A stretch of DNA of 64,000 nucleotides. Source: Pyxidicoccus parkwaysis. Its GTDB lineage: Bacteria; Myxococcota; Myxococcia; Myxococcales; Myxococcaceae. The stretch is taken from the NCBI RefSeq assembly GCF_017301735.1, contig NZ_CP071090.1, positions 1,674,001 through 1,738,000 of the forward strand. The letters run 5' to 3'. Below, piece after piece: positions 58,298 to 64,000 of this stretch (its first letter is position 1; every line of letters starts with the position of its first letter). The position numbers and the translations under genes are program-made. A model generated the notes under the pieces. That model was given only the letters and a program-made list of their open reading frames with translations, did no database searches and was not told where the DNA came from.

Positions 58298-59020
58298 TCA
58301 GAACAGGCGCGCGCCCAGGCCCAGCTTCCCGGCCCAGCCCAGGCGCGTCTCGCTCTCGCCGGGGCGCTCGCGGAAACTCTCGACTCCCAATTGTCCCGCC
58401 ACCAGCATGGACAGGTTGGAGCCCAGGTACACCTCCACGCCGCCCCCGCCGAGCGCCTGGAAGCGCCGCGCCTTCTCCGACGACAGGCCGAGGTCCAGCG
58501 GCAGGTCCACCAGCCCCAGCACCGCCACGGTGTCCGCCACGCGGTAGCTGGCCACCAGCCCCGGCGTCACCCGCAGCAGCGCGCCGGAGAAGTTGTCCTT
58601 GTCCATGTACGTGGCCCCGGAGTTGAGCACCAGGCCCAGCCCCAGCGACGGCGCCAGTGCCAGCGCGCCCCGCTCGTACACCTTGCGCCGCGCCGCCAGC
58701 TCGAAGGCCACGGAGAGCTGGAACCACTGCAGCTTCCCGCGCGCCTCCAGCTCGAAGCCGGAGATGCCCTGGCGGAAGCCCACGCCCAACTCCGGCGCCC
58801 CGACGTAGCCGTAGAGCGCCGTGGTGCCATCCGGAAGCGTCGCCGGCGCCACCACCGCGCCCAGTGGGTCCACTTCGCCCCCCTCGCTCCGCACCGCGTC
58901 GGAGGCCGTGACGCGCCGCCCCTCGGAGGCGGTGGAAGGTACCGATTCCTGGGCGGAAACATCCAAACAGGCCAGGGTCAGCGCGGACACGAGCAGACGG
59001 GACGGAGTGGGGCGTTCCAT
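58298..59020 (-). CDS. Outer-membrane-barrel-like protein, unknown
   Basis: From ATG at 59020 the protein is 240 residues with a signal peptide (SALTLACLDVSAQ), then a Gly-rich run of alternating strands (YVGAPELGVGFRQGISGFELEARG, LVASYRVADTVAVLGLVDLPLDLG) that ends LGLGARLF with a final Phe, the usual outer-membrane signal. It resembles a small eight-stranded barrel. The ribosome site is poor. It is convergent with the NtrC-like gene (one base between) and divergent from the DUF4388 gene. Function unknown. Confidence 0.7.
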   Translation of the reverse strand: MERPTPSRLLVSALTLACLDVSAQESVPSTASEGRRVTASDAVRSEGGEVDPLGAVVAPATLPDGTTALYGYVGAPELGVGFRQGISGFELEARGKLQWFQLSVAFELAARRKVYERGALALAPSLGLGLVLNSGATYMDKDNFSGALLRVTPGLVASYRVADTVAVLGLVDLPLDLGLSSEKARRFQALGGGGVEVYLGSNLSMLVAGQLGVESFRERPGESETRLGWAGKLGLGARLF

Positions 59021-59126
59021 GGCCGCGCACCCTACCTCGGGGAGTCGCTGCCCGAAACCCAACGATTCCGGGGGCTTGTGGGGCAATAGATGATCTGTCA
59101 GGCTTGCCTGGAAGAATTCGGAATCC

Positions 59127-60419
59127 ATGGCTGCCGCGCTCTCAAAACCTTTCACGCCTGCTGAACCTGCCTCCAGCATGTGGACGGGGACGCGCCGTCG
59201 TGCGTCACGCGGGCGCTCGCGCGTGCTGCTGGTGGACTCGGACGTGAATGCGCAGGCGCTGCTCGCGGCGGGCCTGGCGGAGGCGGGCTTCGAGGTGCTG
59301 ATGGTGGGCGGCGCGCACGCGGCGCTGGAGGCGCTGGCGCAGGACGGCCAGCTCCCGCACCTCATCCTCTCCGAGGTGGAGCTGCCGGACGGCGACGGCT
59401 TCAGCTTCTGCGGTCAGGTCCGCGCGGACGCGCGCCTGGCGCACGTGCCGGTGGTGCTGCTCGCGCGGAGGCAGGAGGACTTCCACAAGGACCTCGCCGG
59501 CGGCGTGGGCGCGGACGACTACCTGTCGCAGCCGGTGCTGGTGCAGGACGTGGTGGCGCTGGCGCGGCTGAAGGCGGGCCGGCGCACGGGTGAGGCCACC
59601 TATGAGTCGCACACCGCGCGGCTGCCGCTGGCGCACGTGGCGCGGGCGCTGCTCGCGGGCGTGCGCTCCGGCCGCGTGGTGCTCTCCGAGGGCGAGGGCT
59701 GGTTCGCCTTCCGCCACGGGCTGGTGGTGGACGCCGTCTTCCACGGCGAGCGCGGCAGCCTGGCCTTCCGCCGGATGCTGTGCTTCGGCAGCGGCGCGTA
59801 CGCGGTGGCGCTGGGGCCGGAGCTCCACAAGGGCTCGTTCACCATGGACCGCGCGTACCTCTGCGAGACGGTGCTGCCGGGCCTGGAGCGCTTCGACGCG
59901 CTGCGAGCGCGCGGCCTGCCGCTGGCGTCGCGGCTGACGGTGGACTTCGCGCGGCTGGCGGAGGTGCTGTCCACGCTGCCCGAGGACGTGGGCGAGGTGG
60001 TGCGCCTCTTCGACGGCCGCCGCACGCTGCGCGCCATGCTGATGGAGTGCCCCTTTCCGGAGGCCGTGGCGTACGAGGCCTCCACACGGTTGTTCGCGCT
60101 CGGCGTGCTGGTGCCGGCGTGTCTCGTGGAGGAGCGCGAGCGCGCCCGCTGCGGCGCCACGGTGCCCGGCTTCTTCGAGCCCGCGCCCTCCGTGGAGCCG
60201 GAAGCCAGTCCCGCCGCCGTCGCCGTGGACGCCGCGGAGCCCGACGCCAGCGAGGCCTCGCTGGACTTCGCGGTGGACGGGCCCTCCGAGCCGCTCACGC
60301 TGGTGGGCGGTGGGGCCCAGCCCCCGGTCATCCTCACGTTCCCCAAGAAGCCCGCGCATACCGTCGGTGGAACGGACGCTGCGGGCTCCGGAGCCGTGCC
60401 GGACGACGCGGGCATGTGA
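59127..60419 (+). CDS. DUF4388 protein with a degenerate receiver domain
   Basis: The 430-residue protein has an N-terminal receiver-like domain (about 33-148) followed by a DUF4388 (PATAN-like) domain (about 155-330: ARLPLAHVARALLAGVRSGRVVLSEG, FRHGLVVDAVFHG, ELHKGSFTMDR) and a Pro/Ala/Glu tail. The receiver keeps the start (VLLVDSD) but the phospho-acceptor position reads SEVELPDGDGF, with Glu instead of Asp, and the conserved Lys near the end is Gln (DDYLSQPV). It probably cannot be phosphorylated in the usual way and may be locked by the Glu. Such DUF4388 proteins take part in motility or regulation in myxobacteria. Two start codons (59127 and 59178) are possible. Confidence 0.85.
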   Translation: MAAALSKPFTPAEPASSMWTGTRRRASRGRSRVLLVDSDVNAQALLAAGLAEAGFEVLMVGGAHAALEALAQDGQLPHLILSEVELPDGDGFSFCGQVRADARLAHVPVVLLARRQEDFHKDLAGGVGADDYLSQPVLVQDVVALARLKAGRRTGEATYESHTARLPLAHVARALLAGVRSGRVVLSEGEGWFAFRHGLVVDAVFHGERGSLAFRRMLCFGSGAYAVALGPELHKGSFTMDRAYLCETVLPGLERFDALRARGLPLASRLTVDFARLAEVLSTLPEDVGEVVRLFDGRRTLRAMLMECPFPEAVAYEASTRLFALGVLVPACLVEERERARCGATVPGFFEPAPSVEPEASPAAVAVDAAEPDASEASLDFAVDGPSEPLTLVGGGAQPPVILTFPKKPAHTVGGTDAAGSGAVPDDAGM

Positions 60420-60474
60420 AGGGTTTGACTCGGCGGGCCGGGGTGGGCGACAAGGCCCGCGAGAGGCCACACCC

Positions 60475-61224
60475 ATGTCCGGTCACAATCGGTGGTCGAA
60501 AATCAAGCGCCAGAAGGCAGCCATGGGCGCGACCAAGGGGAAGCTGTACTCCAAGGTCGTCAAGGAAATCACCGTCTCGGCGCGGCTCGGCGGTGGGGAC
60601 CCGGCGGGCAATGCCCGGCTGCGCGTGGCGCTGGCCGCGGCCCGCGAGGCCAACATCCCCAAGGACACGATTGAGCGCGCCATCAAGAAGGGCACCGGTG
60701 AGCTGGAGGGCGCGAGCTACGAGGAGGTGACGTACGAGGGCTACGGCCCCGGCGGCGTCGCCATGCTCGTCGAGTGCCTCACCGACAACCGCAACCGCAG
60801 CTCCGCGGACGTGCGCTCCATCTTCGGCCGCTACGGCGGCAACCTGGGCGCCGAGGGCGCGGTGGCCTGGATGTTCCAGAAGAAGGGCGCGATTACCGTC
60901 AAGCCGGGCCCCACCGAGGACGCGGTGATGGAGAAGGCCATCGACGCGGGCGCGGAGGACGTCATCAACCAGGGCACGGACGGCTTCGAGGTGCGCACCA
61001 CGCCGGCGGACCTGCACACGGTGGCCACGCGCCTGGAGTCCGCGGGGCTGGCGCTGGGCGAGCAGAAGTGGACGTACCTGCCGCAGAACACGGTGCACGT
61101 GGAGGGCGACACCGCGCGCGCCCTGCTGAAGCTGATGGACGTGCTCGAGGACAACGACGACGTGCAGAACGTGTACGCGAACTTCGAGCTGGACGACTCG
61201 GTGATGGATTCCCTGTCGCAGTAG
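60475..61224 (+). CDS. yebC: YebC/PmpR-family regulator
   Basis: ATG at 60475 begins the conserved start MSGHNRWSKIKRQKAAMGATKG(shortened here), giving 249 residues, the family's usual length. Blocks AREANIPKDTIERAIKKG, GYGPGGVAMLVECLTDNRNR and FGRYGGNLGAEGAVAWMF are clear. YebC proteins regulate transcription, and recent work gives some of them a role in translating difficult (proline) stretches. The gene sits just upstream of ruvC-ruvA, which is its common location, and the three probably share a transcript. Confidence 0.92.
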   Translation: MSGHNRWSKIKRQKAAMGATKGKLYSKVVKEITVSARLGGGDPAGNARLRVALAAAREANIPKDTIERAIKKGTGELEGASYEEVTYEGYGPGGVAMLVECLTDNRNRSSADVRSIFGRYGGNLGAEGAVAWMFQKKGAITVKPGPTEDAVMEKAIDAGAEDVINQGTDGFEVRTTPADLHTVATRLESAGLALGEQKWTYLPQNTVHVEGDTARALLKLMDVLEDNDDVQNVYANFELDDSVMDSLSQ

Positions 61225-61249
61225 CGGCAGCGGGAAAGGGAGCGGCAAC

Positions 61250-61822
61250 GTGCGCGTGCTCGGCGTGGACCCCGGCAGCCGGTTCATGGGCTACGGCGTG
61301 GTGGAGGAGAAGCGGGGCCGGCTGGTGCACGTGGGCCACGGCGTCATCAAGGTGGACGAGTCCGCGCCGCTGGCCGCGCGCCTCAAGGATTTGCACGCCG
61401 CGCTGGCGGAGGCGCTGAAGCGCTACCAGCCGGACGCGGTGGCGGTGGAGGGGCTGTTCACCTTCCGCAACGCGCGCAGCGCGCTGGTGCTGGGCCATGC
61501 GCGCGGCGTGGCGCTGCTGGCGGCGGCGCAGGCGGGGCTGGAGGTGCACGAGTACGCACCGGCCAGGGTGAAGAAGTCGGTGGGCGCGGGCGGCGCGGAT
61601 GGCAAGGACGCGGTGGCTCGCATGGTGCGCACGTTCCTCTCGCTGGAGGCGTCGCAAATCCAGCGCGCCGACGCGAGCGACGCGCTGGCGGTGGCGCTGT
61701 GCCACCTGAACCAGGGCCGGGCGTCCGTGTCCGCGGCGACAACAGGCAAGAAGCGCAAGGGCTCGGCGGGGCTGCTGGCGGACCGGCTGACGCCCTCGTA
61801 TCGGAAACCGGAGGCGAGATGA
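61250..61822 (+). CDS. ruvC: Crossover junction endodeoxyribonuclease RuvC
   Basis: GTG at 61250 follows GGGAG by seven bases. The 190 residues hold the RNase-H-like resolvase motifs: Asp in VLGVDPGSRFMGYGVV, Glu in VAVEGLFTFRNARSALVLG, and the two C-terminal Asp residues in QRADASDALAVALCHL. RuvC cuts Holliday junctions made by RuvAB. It ends with a Lys/Arg-rich tail. Its stop overlaps the ruvA start as ATGA. Confidence 0.93.
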   Translation: MRVLGVDPGSRFMGYGVVEEKRGRLVHVGHGVIKVDESAPLAARLKDLHAALAEALKRYQPDAVAVEGLFTFRNARSALVLGHARGVALLAAAQAGLEVHEYAPARVKKSVGAGGADGKDAVARMVRTFLSLEASQIQRADASDALAVALCHLNQGRASVSAATTGKKRKGSAGLLADRLTPSYRKPEAR

Positions 61823-62427
61823 TTTCGCGGTTGCGCGGGAACGTGCTGGAGAAGGACCTGGAGGACGCCACCATCGACGTGGCCGGCGTGGGCTACCGGG
61901 TGAACTTCTCCACGCTGACGCTGGGGAAGCTGCCGGCGGACGGACAGCCGGTGGACGTGCGCGTGCGCACCGTGGTGCGCGAGGACGCCTTCGAGCTGTT
62001 CGGCTTCCTCACCAAGGCGGAGGAGGACCTCTTCCAGCTCCTCACCGCCGTGACGCGCGTGGGGCCCCGCCTGGCGCTCACCGTGCTGTCTGGCATGGAG
62101 GTGCCGGAGTTGGTGGCGGCGCTGTCCCGGGGCGAAGTGGCGCGGCTGTCGAAGATTCACGGCGTGGGGAAGAAGACCGCCGAGCGGCTCGTGCTGGAGC
62201 TCAAGGACAAGGTGAAGAACATCCACCTGGAGGCGGTGGCCCGGGGCACGGCGCCCGCCGCCGCGAGCGGCAACCGCTCCGACCTCGTCTCCGCGCTCCT
62301 CAACCTGGGGTACAAACAGCCCCAGGCGGAGAAGGCGGCGGAGGTGGCCAGCGAGCACCTGGGCGCGGACGCCTCGTTCCAGGCCCTGTTCCGCGAGGCG
62401 CTCAAGGCCCTGCGCTCCGGGAGCTGA
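61819..62427 (+). CDS. ruvA: Holliday junction branch migration protein RuvA
   Basis: ATG at 61819 overlaps the ruvC stop by four bases, which supports the start. The 202 residues show domain I (MISRLRGNVLEKDLEDATID, VGYRVNFS), the helix-hairpin-helix junction-binding motifs VGPRLALTVLSG and IHGVGKKTAERLVLELKDKV, then a linker and domain III (LVSALLNLGYKQPQAEKAAEVA). RuvA binds the junction and loads RuvB; ruvB is not within the window after ruvA. A 277-base gap follows with a small CGATGG/CCATCG hairpin. Confidence 0.95.
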   Translation: MISRLRGNVLEKDLEDATIDVAGVGYRVNFSTLTLGKLPADGQPVDVRVRTVVREDAFELFGFLTKAEEDLFQLLTAVTRVGPRLALTVLSGMEVPELVAALSRGEVARLSKIHGVGKKTAERLVLELKDKVKNIHLEAVARGTAPAAASGNRSDLVSALLNLGYKQPQAEKAAEVASEHLGADASFQALFREALKALRSGS

Positions 62428-62704
62428 TCCCCGCACTACCGGGAGCAGGTGTGACGGGGGTGTGACTGGCAGCCGCGAGTTCCCGGCGCAAGCTGCTGAA
62501 GCTTCCTTCCTCCAACAATCTGAATCGGTCCGCGGTCAGACGGACCCGGTGTCCGGCTGTCGGCACGGGTCGTCCGGGCTCGCGAGATGGCGGACAGCCT
62601 GAGCGATTTCCTACCCTGGTCTGAGTAGACTCTTACGACATGAGTATCAGTTTTCAGCTCCGGCGATGGTGCCCCCGCGCCATCGAGGACAAGGGGCTGC
62701 TCAC

Positions 62705-64000
62705 ATGAAGTCTTCGCGTGGCATTCTTCCGGTGCTGTTGTTCGTGCTCTCCGGGTGGGTGGTGGCGTGTGCTCAGGCCCCCGAGGACGGCGTGGAGGTG
62801 GTCGAGACATCGCCTGCCCGCGAGTCGCGGGTGGATGTCGGCACGGCGACGGCGCAGGCGCTGGTGCCTGGAAGTCGTTGGGACGTCTGCGAGGACAGCG
62901 CGCGGCGCGTGCGTGGCATCGCCCTGCAGGGCGGCTCGAAGCAGGAGGAGCTGATCGCCCTCAATGGCCGGCTGCTCTTCACGGCCTCGGATTCCGGGCA
63001 CGGCCAGGAGCTCTGGATGAGCGATGGGCCGGGGAAGCCCACGTCGCTGCTGAAGGACATCCGGCCGGGGCCTCCGAGCTCGTCGCCGGCGCAGCTCACG
63101 GTGGTGGGGCGGTGGGCATACTTCGTCGCGGACGACGACGAGCATGGCGCGGAGCTGTGGCGCACGGACGGCACGGAGACGGGGACGGAGCTGGTGAAGG
63201 ACATCCGGCCGGGGCAGGGGCCCTCGGCGCCGGAGCAGCTCACGGTGGTGGACGGCACGCTCTACTTCACGGCCTATGAGGAGGTGCACGGCCGCGAGCT
63301 GTGGCGCGTGGACGGCGCGAAGAAGGGGGCGGAGCTGGTGCGTGACTTCGTGGCGGGACCGGCGCCTTCCGCGTCCTCGCCGCTGGGACTCCGGAACCTG
63401 ACGGCGTGGGGGGATGGCCTGGCGCTGGCGGTCTCCCGCGAGGACTCCTTCGAGGTGGTGCTGTGGAACGTGGACCGGCGCGGGCAGGCCCGGCCGCTCT
63501 TCACGCTGGAGTTCGGCCTGTTCCTCGAGATGGAGGCCGTGGGCCGGCAGCTCTTCTTCACGGTGAACCCGGGCACGGACGAGACGGACCTGTGGGTGAC
63601 GCGGGATGAGCCGGGCACGGCGACGTGGCTGCGGCACTTTCCGGGGCAGACGCCGACGTCACTCACGGCCATGGGGGACGCGGTGTACTTCGCGGCGGGC
63701 GGCGAGGGCGACTGGGGTGACTGGGGCGACCCGGTGCATGGCAGCGAGCTGTGGACGAGCGACGGGACGGTCTCCGGCACACGGATGGTGCGGGACATCG
63801 CTCCGGGCACGGACAGCGCCTTCATTCCGGGGCAGGACCCGTTCTTCACGGTGGTGGACGGCACGATGTACTTCGCGGCGTCCGACGTCGCTCACGGCCG
63901 CGAGCTGTGGCGCAGCGACGGAACGCCGTCGGGCACGTGGATGGTGCGGGACATCGAGCCCGGTGAGGGCGACAGCAGTCCGTGGTTCCTGAGGGCGGAG
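62705..64000 (+). CDS. Partial ELWxxDGT-repeat lipoprotein
   Basis: The frame starts with ATG at 62705, eight bases after AAGGGG, and runs off the right edge after 432 codons. A lipoprotein signal is visible (LFVLSGWVVACAQ, lipidated Cys about residue 22). From about residue 85 the protein is built of ELWxxDGT repeats of about 48 residues, each with a core like HGAELWRTDGTETGTELVKDI followed by a strand pair and an LTVVDGTLYF edge. Complete or near-complete copies are seen around residues 100, 155, 200, 350 and 400. These repeats fold as propellers on the cell surface; function unknown. The missing 3' end prevents a full count. Confidence 0.85.
   Translation, partial: MKSSRGILPVLLFVLSGWVVACAQAPEDGVEVVETSPARESRVDVGTATAQALVPGSRWDVCEDSARRVRGIALQGGSKQEELIALNGRLLFTASDSGHGQELWMSDGPGKPTSLLKDIRPGPPSSSPAQLTVVGRWAYFVADDDEHGAELWRTDGTETGTELVKDIRPGQGPSAPEQLTVVDGTLYFTAYEEVHGRELWRVDGAKKGAELVRDFVAGPAPSASSPLGLRNLTAWGDGLALAVSREDSFEVVLWNVDRRGQARPLFTLEFGLFLEMEAVGRQLFFTVNPGTDETDLWVTRDEPGTATWLRHFPGQTPTSLTAMGDAVYFAAGGEGDWGDWGDPVHGSELWTSDGTVSGTRMVRDIAPGTDSAFIPGQDPFFTVVDGTMYFAASDVAHGRELWRSDGTPSGTWMVRDIEPGEGDSSPWFLRAE

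Noticed and set aside
62428..62704. A riboswitch or small RNA before the ELWxxDGT gene
   Set aside because: Only one six-pair hairpin (CGATGG/CCATCG) is visible and no conserved riboswitch core was recognised.

Overview
The window is high-GC DNA (about 70% GC, strong third-codon-position G/C bias) from a myxobacterium, most probably of the Myxococcus/Corallococcus/Archangium group. This rests on several things together: many lipoproteins and secreted beta-rich proteins, sigma-54 response regulators, a DUF4388 regulator, secreted RCC1, tectonin and ELWxxDGT repeat proteins, a CHAT-domain protein tied to an ECF sigma factor, and an RtcR-RtcB-RtcA locus. No plasmid, prophage or CRISPR locus was seen; the only clear mobile element is one IS4/Tn5-like insertion sequence.

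Layout. 1-9.2 kb: a secreted protein and its partial neighbour (minus), a Tat-exported alpha/beta hydrolase, a choice-of-anchor-C lipoprotein, an Omp85-like barrel (minus), and a two-gene unit of a phosphodiesterase/phosphatase-like protein and a flippase-like membrane protein. 9.2-14.7 kb: tRNA-Leu(CAG) and the complete iron-sulfur assembly cluster iscS-iscU-iscA-hscB-hscA-fdx, all on the minus strand, with a recognisable promoter and an internal terminator between iscA and hscB. 15-18.6 kb: an SPFH protein with a very long 18-residue-repeat helix, and a DsbD-like thiol carrier. 18.5-24.5 kb: tRNA uridine aminocarboxypropyltransferase, an EamA transporter, DUF72 and DUF3060 proteins, a WYL regulator with a YCII-like protein, and a hydrolase.

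24.6-31.6 kb: a histidine kinase, then an ECF sigma factor translationally coupled to one large protein that combines an anti-sigma zinc finger, a membrane helix, a TPR-like region and a C-terminal CHAT (caspase-like) protease. It is followed by a truncated paralogue without the protease and a small acidic ORF that ends in a strong hairpin. This is the best candidate for an under-described system. 31.6-37.6 kb: an M24 peptidase lipoprotein, a porin-like protein, a tandem array of palindromic 64-bp repeats interrupted by the IS, and rtcR. 37.6-43 kb: rtcB and rtcA behind a sigma-54 promoter, with an elaborate hairpin between them, then a convergent phospholipase D-helicase-DUF3427 protein of defence-like architecture.

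43-49.5 kb: small lipoproteins, a beta-lactamase-fold hydrolase, a 14-blade RCC1 lipoprotein, and a Pal-like/DUF3014/MarR operon. 49.5-55.2 kb: a histidine kinase and sigma-54 response regulator pair and a subtilase fused to six tectonin repeats. 55.7-64 kb: an Fpg/Nei homologue lacking the catalytic N-terminal proline, a Cys-rich small protein, another NtrC-like regulator, an outer-membrane-like protein, a DUF4388 pseudo-receiver, yebC-ruvC-ruvA, and a partial ELWxxDGT-repeat lipoprotein.
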